Source of the DNA: Desulfotomaculaceae bacterium
Lineage (GTDB): Bacteria; Bacillota; Desulfotomaculia; Desulfotomaculales; Pelotomaculaceae
Assembly (NCBI GenBank): GCA_028696455.1
Contig: JAQVGZ010000001.1
Location: 34,585-98,584, forward strand
Direction of reading: 5' to 3'
Length of the DNA stretch: 64,000 nt
Positions 26,282 to 35,636 of this stretch are shown here, piece after piece (positions within the stretch are counted from its first letter, which is position 1; every line of letters starts with the position of its first letter). The notes beneath the pieces are model-generated. The model was not told where the DNA came from. It saw only the letters and a list, made by a program, of their open reading frames with translations, and made no database searches. The position numbers were made by a program, and so were the translations under genes.

Positions 26282-28249
26282 ATGAGGTACGCAGAGACGG
26301 GGTATAATTTAGAAATTGATTTATCGACAGGAAACATTGAGAAGGTAGAAACCGACCCAAAATGGACTGAGCTTTACCTTGGGGGGTTAGGTACCAACGC
26401 AAAGATAATGTGGGATAGGGTCCCCCCTGAAACTGAGCCCTTTTCTCCTGATAATCTGCTAATCTTTAGCAGTGGTCTTTTAGGCGCCACACCTGCCGTT
26501 GGTGCTAATCGGACCATAGTGACCGCAATTTCTCCCCAGACGCAATTTATGGCATATTCAATGATGGGGGGATTTTTTGCATCTGAAATGAAGTATGCAG
26601 GTTATGACAAGATCATTATTCGCGGCAAGTCCCCCAAGCTCGTTTATTTGTGGATTAGCGATGACAAAGTAGAAATTCGTGATGCTTCTCATTTAGCTGG
26701 CAAGGGCGCTGTTGAAACTCAGGAACTGATTAAACAGGAATTAAAGGATATGAGAATCCACGTGGCAGCTATCGGCCTGGCTGGTGAAAACCGGGTCTTT
26801 TTTGCCTCCATCGAGCAGGGCAGATCTAGTGCCAGCCGGCAAGGACTGGGTGCCGTGATGGGGGACAAAGGGTTAAAGGCAATAGCCATACGTGGCAAGA
26901 AGGACATCAGCATAGCCAGGCCGGAGGAATATATTAAGCTTTGTGATGATGTAATGCAATATATCCAGTTTCGGCAAGCTAATCCAATTCCCGGGGTAAT
27001 GCCCATTTTGTCTATACTTGGTTCACCGCAGGAGATGCTGCACGTTGATGAGAAGTGGCACACTGAAAATTTCGTATGGGGCAATGCCCGCGTCCGGAGA
27101 AAGGGCTTTTGGACCGAGGAAATCGAAAAGAAGTGGGAAGAAACACAATTAGGTGCGCGGACGCGATTAATCAGCTGCTATAATTGCCCTCTGAAATGCG
27201 GGGCGACAATTTCCATCCCAGGTATATCCAGATACATGATGAAGTGCTTCTCCAAGCTGACTTATACGATGGCGGCCTTTTCAGATCTGGATTTTGGCTT
27301 TAGAATCGCTCAGCGTGCCACGGAGTATGGCATCGACGGTTTTTCAGGTCCGCAAGTGATGGCCTTCGCCGTTGAGCTGAAAGAAGCCGGCATCTTGACC
27401 GACAAGGACTTTGAAGGCTGTCCGTCTGATAATGAGGGGAGATTCTACTGGCTCTTGGACAGAATTGTCCGGCGGGAAGGTATTGGCGAAGTTCTGGCCG
27501 ACGGCACTTATTGGGCAGCCAAAAAGATTGGACAAGGCGCGGAGGAATTTGCTCATAACAATATCAGAAAACATGAGCAGGCGCCGCTCAAGCTGGGCAT
27601 GATTAATCCCATTTATTACTTGATGTATTCTACCAACGAAAAGTCAAACATTACCCAGATTGAAGGACAGTTTCCCCAGGCGCCTTACCCTGAGCGGGAG
27701 CAGAGAGAAGAGTTTGTCAAGGATTGGTTCCAGGTTCCTAATGACAGGATTAAGGAATATTTCCTGAAGTGGGAGCCCCGCGGTGAATTCTCCATGCCGT
27801 ATTATCCGGGCATTCAAGAATGCTGTGAGATAGTTGATTGGATGGAGAGGATGCACTACATTGATGATGCTGTCGGGGTATGCGCTGGTTTATCATCATT
27901 TCCTCTGAAGCCTCCTTATCATATTCACAATTACCCCAATTTTGTCACAGCGGGAACCGGGATCGAAATAGATGAAGCGGAGCTAGTCAAAATATCCAAG
28001 CGTAACCGTCAGTTAGTTAGGGCGAATAATGTCAGAAGAGGCTTGCGGAGGGCTGATGATACGCCGCCCGAAGACCATTGGAAGAAGAGACTGCCTGAGT
28101 ATGAAAAACAGCTCCTTGATGCTTATTTCGAATTTAAAGGATGGGATATGGACGGTGTTCCTACAAAAGAGTCTTTACAAAGTTTGGATTTGAATTATGT
28201 AGTTGAAGACTTTGAACAGAGAGGGATCATAAAAGATGGCCAAGACTAA
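26282..28249 (+). CDS. bamB: BamB-1: tungsten AOR-family subunit of class II benzoyl-CoA reductase type
   Basis: 655 residues, full length for BamB. Aldehyde:ferredoxin-oxidoreductase family: N-terminal MRYAETGYNLEIDLS, W-bis-pterin-binding blocks (GGLGTNAKIMWD, KYAGYDKIIIRGKSP, VMGDKGLKAIAIRGKK) and the [4Fe-4S] ligand run SCYNCPLKCG, with the later Cys in MMKCFSK. It matches the Geobacter BamB sequence as I remember it along its length, including DFGFRIAQRATEYGIDGFS and ITQIEGQFPQAPYP. Expected role: ATP-independent two-electron reduction of benzoyl-CoA to the 1,5-dienoyl-CoA at a tungsten site. The ORF starts at TTG 26276, but AGAGGGG fits ATG 26282. It overlaps bamC by 14 bp. No other benzoyl-CoA pathway gene is in the window, so the exact substrate is inferred. 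Confidence 0.85.
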   Translation: MRYAETGYNLEIDLSTGNIEKVETDPKWTELYLGGLGTNAKIMWDRVPPETEPFSPDNLLIFSSGLLGATPAVGANRTIVTAISPQTQFMAYSMMGGFFASEMKYAGYDKIIIRGKSPKLVYLWISDDKVEIRDASHLAGKGAVETQELIKQELKDMRIHVAAIGLAGENRVFFASIEQGRSSASRQGLGAVMGDKGLKAIAIRGKKDISIARPEEYIKLCDDVMQYIQFRQANPIPGVMPILSILGSPQEMLHVDEKWHTENFVWGNARVRRKGFWTEEIEKKWEETQLGARTRLISCYNCPLKCGATISIPGISRYMMKCFSKLTYTMAAFSDLDFGFRIAQRATEYGIDGFSGPQVMAFAVELKEAGILTDKDFEGCPSDNEGRFYWLLDRIVRREGIGEVLADGTYWAAKKIGQGAEEFAHNNIRKHEQAPLKLGMINPIYYLMYSTNEKSNITQIEGQFPQAPYPEREQREEFVKDWFQVPNDRIKEYFLKWEPRGEFSMPYYPGIQECCEIVDWMERMHYIDDAVGVCAGLSSFPLKPPYHIHNYPNFVTAGTGIEIDEAELVKISKRNRQLVRANNVRRGLRRADDTPPEDHWKKRLPEYEKQLLDAYFEFKGWDMDGVPTKESLQSLDLNYVVEDFEQRGIIKDGQD

Positions 28250-28775
28250 GAAGATAATCAAGACAATTAAAATTGACATCGAGAAGTGTAATGGTTGCCG
28301 GGCATGCGAAGTGATCTGCTCCGCCTTCCACGCTAACCCAAGGTATAGCAGCAATAACCCGGAGCGGTCACGTATCCGGATGATCCGTGAACCACTCAAT
28401 GACATATATCTTCCTGTATACGCCGGTGAATATGCTCCGGCTGAATGTATGGGGAGAGACATATACGTGCTTGATGGCAGGGAGTATGAAGAGTGCGCCT
28501 TCTGCAGGGCTGCCTGCCCGTCAAGGGATCTTTTTCATGAGCCAGATTCTGGTCTGCCACTCAAATGTGATATGTGTGAGGACGATCCGCCGCAAGAAGA
28601 GCCCCTGTGTGTTAAGTGGTGCATCAATGATGCGTTAATTTATGAAGTAAGGGAAGAGGAAGTTGAAGAGGAAGAGGATATAGACGAAGTAGAGATCGGA
28701 TTACAGTCGTTGGTTGACAAGCATGGAATGCAAAAGTTAGTGGAGACTATTACCCGAATGTCACTAAAGGACTAA
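28236..28775 (+). CDS. bamC: BamC-1: ferredoxin-like electron-transfer subunit
   Basis: 179 residues with multiple [4Fe-4S] motifs: CNGCRACEVIC, CAFCRAACP, CDMCEDDPPQEEPLCVKWC, as in DMSO-reductase-B-like/AOR-partner ferredoxins. It passes electrons between the Hdr-like subunits and the BamB tungsten site. An acidic tail (EEEVEEEEDIDEVE) precedes the C-terminal helix. Begins inside the 3' end of bamB (translational coupling) and ends 4 bp before bamD. Confidence 0.85.
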   Translation: MAKTKKIIKTIKIDIEKCNGCRACEVICSAFHANPRYSSNNPERSRIRMIREPLNDIYLPVYAGEYAPAECMGRDIYVLDGREYEECAFCRAACPSRDLFHEPDSGLPLKCDMCEDDPPQEEPLCVKWCINDALIYEVREEEVEEEEDIDEVEIGLQSLVDKHGMQKLVETITRMSLKD

Positions 28776-28779
28776 ACTA

Positions 28780-29949
28780 ATGAAAGAAGAGGATTTCGTG
28801 GAAACTGTAACCCCCTTCAAAGAAGTAATTGATGAAATAAAGCAGGGCGGCGGAGAAGCCGTCAAATACTGCTACCAATGTGGGAAGTGCGATACTGTTT
28901 GCCCCTGGAATAAGGTAAGAACTTTCAGTATGCGCAAGCTAATCCGGGAGGCTACCTTCGGTTTGACCGAAATTGAGAATGAAGAAATCTGGCGCTGCAC
29001 CACTTGCGGGAAGTGCGTCCAGAAATGCCCGCGTGACGTCAAGCAGATTAATAACATGATCGCAGTGCGCCGGATGGCCACCGGCTATGGTGTATTTCCT
29101 GCCGCTGTCAAGCCGATCCGCGGAATTGCCTCCAACCTAGGCGCAGAAGGCAACCCTTTCGGTGAAAGCCGGAAAAATAGGGCGGATTGGGCCGATGGTC
29201 TCTCCGTTAAAACCTTTGAGGAAGGCATGGAAGTTCTATATTACCCCGGCTGCTACCTCTGCTATGACCCAAGGTTGAAGAAGGTAGCCAAAGCCACGGC
29301 CAGTGTCCTCAACAGGGCCGGAGTGGATTACGGGATCCTGGGCGAGCAGGAGAACTGCTGCGGGGAAAGCATCCGCAAGACCGGCAATGAGGAATTGTTC
29401 AGGAAATTAGCCAAAGATAACATCAAAACGTTTATCGAAAACGGTGTTAAGAAAATAGTGGTATCTTCCCCGCACTGCTTACACACCTTCAAGAACGAGT
29501 ATCCTGAATTTATGGCGAATTTTGAAGTATTGCATATAACCGAGTTTTTGTTCCAGTTGATTAACGAGGGAAGACTACAAATCAATAAGGAATATGCGAA
29601 GAAAATTGTATATCATGACCCCTGCTATCTAGGCCGGCATAACGGTGTGTTTGATCAGCCGCGCGGGATCTTAACGAAGGTACCCGGTCTGGAACTAAAA
29701 GAATTTGCCGAGTCGCGGGAAGAAAGCTTCTGCTGCGGCATGGGTGGTGGCAGGATTTGGATGGAAACACATACTTCCGACCGGTTCTCCAACCTCAGGT
29801 TGAAAGACGCCATTGACCTTGGCGCTGAAGAACTGGTTACCGCATGCCCCTATTGCATCACCATGTTTGAGGACAGTAGAGCGGTTGGAAACTTAGATGA
29901 CGTGATCCAAGTCAAGGATATCACGGAGGTTCTCAACGAGGTGATTTAG
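28780..29949 (+). CDS. bamD: BamD-1: HdrD-like CCG-domain Fe-S protein
   Basis: 389 residues. Two N-terminal [4Fe-4S] motifs (CYQCGKCDTVCPW, CTTCGKCVQKCP) followed by two CCG/DUF224 domains (ENCCGES, SFCCGMGGG) as in heterodisulfide reductase subunit D. In the Bam complex this subunit links the HdrA-like flavoprotein to the ferredoxins. ATG start. Its stop overlaps the fdhD start by one base. The protein is identical to that at 38159 (see the repeat entry). Confidence 0.85.
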   Translation: MKEEDFVETVTPFKEVIDEIKQGGGEAVKYCYQCGKCDTVCPWNKVRTFSMRKLIREATFGLTEIENEEIWRCTTCGKCVQKCPRDVKQINNMIAVRRMATGYGVFPAAVKPIRGIASNLGAEGNPFGESRKNRADWADGLSVKTFEEGMEVLYYPGCYLCYDPRLKKVAKATASVLNRAGVDYGILGEQENCCGESIRKTGNEELFRKLAKDNIKTFIENGVKKIVVSSPHCLHTFKNEYPEFMANFEVLHITEFLFQLINEGRLQINKEYAKKIVYHDPCYLGRHNGVFDQPRGILTKVPGLELKEFAESREESFCCGMGGGRIWMETHTSDRFSNLRLKDAIDLGAEELVTACPYCITMFEDSRAVGNLDDVIQVKDITEVLNEVI

Positions 29950-30727
29950 TGGCGAGGAAGCCGGACATGCAGGAAGCAATTGGAGTAACCGGTATGAAAG
30001 ATGTAGTAGCGGAGGTAATCTGTGATCGCTTTTCAGAGGGTGGATGGCTCAGGACCGCGGCTTACATGCCTAGAGAGATGGAGTTAACCATCTATGTGAA
30101 TGAGAAAGCGCTGGTTACTATCTTGTGCACTGCGGCCAAGCTGGATTATCTTGTCTTTGGCTACCTTTACGCCGAGGGAATCATCTCATGCGCCGGCGAT
30201 GTGGCAAGCGTACGGTTGAGTAAAGAGGAATCGCTGGCCGACGTGAGGCTGAAGAACCCTAGGAATGAATTGCCGACGTTGCGCAAACTTGGCTGCAGCG
30301 GCAGTTCAATTTTTAAAACTCAAGGACAAAGAGTTAATTCGGATCTTGTTGTTGCACCGGAGGAAGTGCTGTCACTGATGCAGAAATTGCAAGAGCAGAT
30401 GGAGCTGTATCCGATTAGTGGCGGCGTGCACACTTCCGCTCTATCCGATACCAAGAACCTGCTGGTGGTGGCTGAGGATATCGGACGTCATAACACCTTG
30501 AACAAAATCCAGGGCGAATGTTTATTGCGGGGTATACCAACCAGGGATCGTCTAGTGCTGATTACTGGCCGCATATCGTCCGAGATGCTGCTCAAGGCGG
30601 CAAGGATGGAAACGCCGGTTGTTGTTTCACGGCACGCGCCGACGGAGAACGCCATTTTACTTGCACGTGATTTGGGCATTACCCTGGTTGGCCAGGCCCG
30701 TAATAGCCGCCTAGCGGTGTTTACCCA
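28781..30727 (+). repeat. 1,947-bp exact repeat, copy 1 (bamD-fdhD)
   Basis: Identical, as far as I can read, to 38160-40106 at a constant offset of 9,379 bp. The match begins one base into the bamD start codon (ATG here, GTG there) and ends ten codons before the fdhD stop. Flanking paralogues are clearly diverged on both sides. Confidence 0.9.
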
Positions 30728-30758
30728 TCCGGAGCGGCTTGGTTTGCCGACAAATTAA
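29949..30758 (+). CDS. fdhD: FdhD-1: sulfurtransferase for Mo/W cofactor maturation
   Basis: 269 residues of the FdhD family, which hands sulfur from cysteine desulfurase to the metal-bound bis-MGD cofactor. Family blocks: KLDYLVFGYLYAEGII, GGVHTSALSD, EDIGRHNTLNKIQGECL, TGRISSEMLLKAARM, VSRHAPTENAI and ITLVGQ. The usual two-cysteine loop is reduced to one (LGCSGSS). GTG start overlapping the bamD stop, so it is translated with the complex genes and probably matures the tungsten cofactor of BamB (inference). Identical to the 39328 copy except at its last ~11 residues. Confidence 0.88.
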   Translation: MARKPDMQEAIGVTGMKDVVAEVICDRFSEGGWLRTAAYMPREMELTIYVNEKALVTILCTAAKLDYLVFGYLYAEGIISCAGDVASVRLSKEESLADVRLKNPRNELPTLRKLGCSGSSIFKTQGQRVNSDLVVAPEEVLSLMQKLQEQMELYPISGGVHTSALSDTKNLLVVAEDIGRHNTLNKIQGECLLRGIPTRDRLVLITGRISSEMLLKAARMETPVVVSRHAPTENAILLARDLGITLVGQARNSRLAVFTHPERLGLPTN

Positions 30759-30806
30759 GTATGGTTAACCCGTAGAATTAGGGAAAACCTGGTGAGGTGA
30801 TAGAAA

Positions 30807-33800
30807 GTGGAAGAAGAACTGTTGTTAAAAGATAAGATTCAACAACTTCGCGATAGTGGTGGCTCCAATTTTGGAGACGTTATGATTGTTGGTGGCGGAA
30901 TCAGCGGTATTCAAGCCTCCCTTGATCTGGCCGCTGCTGGTTTTAAGGTCTACCTGGTTGAAAAAAAGCCGAGCATCGGGGGCCATATGGCTCAACTGGA
31001 TAAAACGTTTCCCACCAATGACTGCTCCATGTGAATACTCGCACCCAAGCTGGTCGAGGTCGGCCGGCATCCAAATATTGAGGTCCTGACATATACTGAA
31101 GTGGACAGCATTGTCGGGGAAGCAGGGGATTTTAAGGTCAAGCTGATCAAAAATCCCAAGTATATCAATGAGGAGAAGTGCACGGGCTGTACTGTCTGTG
31201 TGGAGTACTGCCCAGTCAAATATCCGGATGAATTTAACCAGGATATTTCCATGAACAAGGCTATTCACATCTTTTTTCCTCAGGCGATTCCTTTAGTCGC
31301 CTATATTGATGAAAGCTGTCTATACCTGAAAGAGAATAAGTGTCGTATTTGCGAAGGAGTATGTAAAAATAATGCAATCGATTTGAAACAATTGCCGGAA
31401 ATTAAAGAGATCAATGTGGGGGCGGTAATTCTGGCCCCCGGCTTTGAGCCGTATGATCCCAAGCTCCGGGCGGAATATCACTACGGTGATTTCGTAAACG
31501 TGATCACTAGTATGGATTTTGAACGGCTGTTGAGCTCCACCGGTCCATATTCTGGTGAGATCCTGCGTGCTTCCGATAAGAAGCACCCTCACAAGTTGGC
31601 CTGGATTCAGTGTGTCGGCTCTAGGCAGGTTACCGAGGGTGGCCATAGTTATTGTTCAGCCGTATGTTGCACTTATGCACAGAAACACGTGATTTTGACC
31701 AAAGACCACGACGTTGATGCCGAGTGTACAATTTTCCACAATGATATCCGCTCCTATGGGAAGGATTTTGAGCGGTTCTACGAAAGGACAGTAAGGTTGC
31801 CCGGGGTCAGGTTTATTAGAAGCTATACCTCAATCGTAGGAGAGGACCCGGTAACCAAGAATGTCACCATCCGGTATTCTACACCCGATAATGGTGTAAA
31901 AGAGGAAGAATTCGACATGGTGGTGCTGTCCATTGGCTTGAGTCCTCCTACTGGTGTGAGGGAAATGGCGAAAAAGTTTGGCATTGAGCTTACCGCACAC
32001 GATTATTGCAAGCTCAATCCGGCCAATCCGATGGAAACTAACAGGCGCGGGATTTTCGTCAGCGGTGCTTTCCAGGGACCGATTGATATTCCAGAGTCGG
32101 TATTTAGCGCCAGTGGTGCCGGCTCCCAGATTGGCGAGCTGCTTAACCGCAGGCGGGGGAACCTGTCCACGGAAAGGGTATATCCGGAGGAGCAGGATGT
32201 TTCTGAGGAGGAGCCGAGGGTAGGCGTCTTTGTCTGCCACTGTGGCGCCAACATTTCCCGGGTAGTCAGCATTGGGGCCACAGTAGAGTATTGCAAGACC
32301 TTGCCAAACGTTGTCCATGCCCAGGAACAGCTATTTTCATGCGCCACCAACTCTGCCAAGGAGATCACCGACACGATCAAGGAGAAAGGGCTCAACCGCG
32401 TGGTTGTTGCCGCCTGCTCCCCCAGAACGTTGGAGCCGTTATTCCGGGACACCGTCCGGGAGGCGGGAATTAACCAGTATTACTACGAAATGGCTAATAT
32501 CCGGGAGCATGATTCCTGGGTCCACTCGAGGGAAAAAGAAGAAGCCACCAAGAAGGCGTGGGACATCATTCGGATGTCGGTAGCCCGGGCCTGCAACCTT
32601 GAGCCGCTGCAGGAGTTTGACCTGCCGGTAAATAAGGCGGCTCTGGTGGTTGGCGGGGGTATTGCCGGTATGGTTTGCTCCCTCTCCATCGCTAATCAGG
32701 GGCATGAGGTTTACCTGGTTGAGAAGGATATGGCCCTGGGGGGGATCGCCCGTAGAATAAGCCATACCCTGGAAGGTATGGATGTCCAGGTCTATTTACG
32801 CGACATTACTGAAAAGATTTATAAACATCCCTTAATCCATGTTTATACCGGAGCCACCATTACGGAGGCCACTGGTTATATTGGGAATTTCGTCACTACG
32901 GTGAGGTCTAACCGGGGGATTGCGGAAATAAAACATGGTGCTGCCATCCTGGCTATTGGCGCAGATCTATACACACCGACTGAATACCTGTACGGTGAAG
33001 ATGAACGGGTCATGACCCATCTGGAGCTGGATGAAGAAATCAAAAGGAGCAGCGAAAAAATTGCCAACGCGGAAAGCGTTGTAATGATTCAGTGTGTCGG
33101 TTGTAGAAATGAGGACAGGAATTATTGCAGCAGGATCTGCTGTAGCGAGTCTGTGAAAAATGCCCTGAAGTTAAAAGAGATGAATCCTGAGCGGGATGTC
33201 TACATTCTCTTCCGGGATATCAGGACATATGGGCTGAAAGAGGATTATTACCGGGAGGCTGCCAGTAAAAATATCAGGTTTATTCGTTATGAGCCTGAGG
33301 ATCCGCCTGTGGTGGAGCCTGGCGAGTCAGATGAGGGTAAACCTGTGCTAAAGGTTACCGTAACCGATCCGGTACTGTTGAAAAAAATTGAATTGGACGC
33401 TGACATCCTTGCTCTGGCGGCTGCTGTGATCCCCTCAGAAGCAATCAAGGAAGTAGCTGCATTATTCAAGGTAGTATTGAGTCCTGACGGCTTCTTCAAA
33501 GAAGCTCACGTCAAATTAAGACCTGTTGAGTTTGGTACAGACGGTGTTTACTTGTGTGGAGCGGCTCACTATCCCAAGTTTATCCAGGAAACCATTAACC
33601 AGGCTTATGGAGCTGCAGGCCGGGTCTTAACGTTGCTCTCGCATGATATAGTTGTCGCCTCCGGCGCTGTTTGCGAGATAGATGAGAAGAAGTGCATGGG
33701 GTGCGGGGCATGTGCCGCAGTTTGTACCTATGGCGCCCTAAGTCTAAATGATACAAGATTGGGCAAAAAGGCAGTAATTAATCCTGTACTATGTAAAGGA

Positions 33801-33905
33801 GATGGCCTTTGCAACGCCAAATGTCCAACAGGGGCTATTTCACTCAAGCACTTTACCGATGACGAGATCATGAGCGAAATTGATGCTCTGGTTGGAGGAT
33901 TGTAG
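30807..33905 (+). CDS. bamE: BamE-1: HdrA-like flavoprotein with selenocysteine (UGA codon 76)
   Basis: 1,032 residues if UGA 31032-31034 is read as Sec. The ORF track splits it into 30807..31034 and 31101..33905, both in one frame. Two FAD domains ([37 protein letters not shown]) and ferredoxin sites [30 protein letters not shown] and GDGLCNAKC. Sec replaces the second Cys of the HdrA motif (NDCSM-U-ILAPKL), a cluster ligand in HdrA. BamE-2 has Cys here. A strong hairpin follows the UGA. GTG start with GAGGTGATAG upstream. Expected role: flavin-based electron bifurcation in the Bam complex (from Hdr chemistry). Confidence 0.85.
31032..31068 (+). promoter_or_regulatory. SECIS element of BamE-1
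   Basis: UGA at 31032-31034, then after 14 nt a continuous 8-bp stem GCTGGTCG/CGGCCGGC (two G-U pairs) with loop AGGT. Loop starts 22 nt after the UGA and has G at its second position, as the bacterial SECIS rule expects. Confidence 0.75.
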
Positions 33906-33940
33906 AGATTTCTGGATACTAACGCAGGAGGTGAAAACAA

Positions 33941-34780
33941 ATGAGTGCAGAGCTTAAATTTAAACCGAAAATATTAGGTTTTGCATGCAACTGGTGAGCA
34001 TACGGCGCTGCAGATTTGGCTGGAGTTTCCAGACTACAATATGCTACTGATATGAGATTGCTCCGCGTCATGTGTTCCGGCAGAGTGGACCTAAAACATG
34101 TGCTCAGGGCCTTCTCGAAAGGAATGGACGGGGTGTTTATCGGCGGTTGCCACTATAATGAGTGCAACTATATTACAAATGGTAATTACCACGCGCTAAA
34201 CATGGTGCTGTTAGCTAAAAGGCTCCTGGAGCACATCGGGCTGAACCCGGAGCGGCTAACCATGAGGGTGATGTCCGGAGCTGAGGCAAACCTATATGCC
34301 GATCATGTTAATAGTTTTATTAAGACGATCAAGGGGTTGGGTCCGCTTGGCCAAAGCGAAGGCTTGGATAAGGAAGAACTGGCTGAAAGCCTTGCCAGGG
34401 TTACGAAGTTGGTCCCCTACATTAAGATCATGAAGAATGAAAAACTAGGGACGTTCCTTATGAATGAAGATGATTACGAGGGTCTGTTCACCAGAGATGA
34501 GATTGATAAATTGTTCAATGAAATGATCTCGTATTATATTGACCCGGTCAAGTGTCAGGCCTGTATGACCTGTGCCAGGAGATGCCCGGAAGGAGCGATT
34601 ATCAGCGCCAAAGGGCAGGTCCACATCATTGACCAGGATAAGTGTATCAGATGCGGTTCCTGCATGGCTGGATGCCCGCCGCGCTTCGGCGCAATCAGAA
34701 AGCTGGAAGGTGGCGAGCCCGTACCGCCACCGCCACCGGAAGGTGAAAGGGCTGTGGTCAGGAAAGCCAAAGCACAATAA
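33941..34780 (+). CDS. bamF: BamF-1: MvhD-like selenoprotein with C-terminal 2[4Fe-4S] domain
   Basis: 279 residues with UGA at codon 19 as Sec; the ORF track misses the start. ATG 33941 follows AGGAGGTG. The N-terminus reads GFACNW-U-AYGAADLAG, the CNWC motif of MvhD/hydrogenase-delta proteins with Sec for the second Cys. The [2Fe-2S] site is completed by RVMCSGRVD and GCHYNECNY. A ferredoxin domain is added at the C-terminus (CQACMTCARRCP, CIRCGSCMAGCPP). MvhD links HdrA to an electron donor. This long version probably makes contact with extra ferredoxin or NADH-type subunits. Followed by a strong terminator at 34843. Confidence 0.85.
33995..34032 (+). promoter_or_regulatory. SECIS element of BamF-1
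   Basis: UGA 33995-33997; hairpin CTGGA-GTT-TCCAG at 34020-34032 with G first in the loop, 27 nt after the UGA. The same hairpin is conserved base for base in bamF-2, including synonymous positions. Confidence 0.7.
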
Positions 34781-34842
34781 CTTCACGTTAAATATAGCTA
34801 ACAAGGTTAGCTAAAAGAAATTTAAAAATATTACCTATCTTT

Positions 34843-34889
34843 AGCAGTATAAATTGTTGAAACAGGTTTCGACAATTTATACTGCTTTT
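34843..34889 (+). terminator. Terminator of bam module 1
   Basis: 15-bp perfect stem AGCAGTATAAATTGT/ACAATTTATACTGCT, extended by TGAAA/TTTCG, then TTTTG. Lies 60 bp after bamF-1. Confidence 0.85.
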
Positions 34890-35636
34890 GTCTTGTTATC
34901 ATACAGTGTATGACTTTCATACATAACTAAGAAAGTCTTCTCTCAATAATATACCCACCAATCTTTTATAACATAGCTGACGCAATCATTTAATGGAAAA
35001 CAATAACTCTATGAAGTAGGGAAGTGCTGTCCAACAGGCGAACCTGCAATATTGCAGTGAGAAATTTTCTCATTACTCAGGTCCTAATGGTAGTTAGCAT
35101 GATAATTGCATGACAATAGCAGTGGGCGATAGTAGAAAGCAATTGATAATATAAAACCTAAACTTCAGAAAAAGGCAAGGGGGGATTTCACGCAACTTTG
35201 AATTAATTATAGCCGTTATAACACTCAGATGTTGACTATTTAATGAGAGGGGAGGCTTTAGTCCCATTACATGTACCCTGACTTAAGATGGTGCTTTTAA
35301 TAGTGGCCTCCGCCATTAAAGTAATGAACTTAAGTAAAGGGGGAATAATCAGGGGCGAATTACAAGAAAACCTTTCAAGCGATGTTAACAAGCAGGGTGA
35401 ACTACCACAAGTTTCCAGGATAACTACTTAATAGTCCATTGAGAACATGTGCACAGAGTTCCTAAAAGACAAAGATAGATTGTAGCCTGTAAGAGTTTTA
35501 TGTACAGACGTAAACAAATGTGTTTAAAATTGTGAATCTGAGCACAATGGTGCCCAATTATAAGAAACTTCGTGGCTGAAGGTCATGGCTACGGAGATAC
35601 CCGCATGGGTAAAAAGATATGTAGAGGGGTTAAAAA
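34890..35636 (+). other. ~750-bp unexplained leader upstream of bamB-2
   Basis: No ORF of note on either strand. Locally paired segments: GGAGGC...GGCCTCC around 35250-35320, and a dense stretch GGGCGAATTACAAGAAAACC ... AATAGTCCATTGAGAAC ... GCCTGTAAGAG from ~35350 to 35510 that reads like structured RNA, possibly group-II-intron domain I-like. No reverse transcriptase and no domain V were found. It may be a long regulatory leader of bam module 2. Confidence 0.4.

Noticed and set aside
31101-33905. BamE-1 as a frame-broken pseudogene or shorter gene
   Set aside because: The single UGA aligns with Cys73 of BamE-2, the frame is kept on both sides and a SECIS-like hairpin follows, so Sec read-through is the better reading.
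34890-35636. Insertion sequence in the long gap before bamB-2
   Set aside because: No transposase ORF, terminal inverted repeats or target duplication seen.
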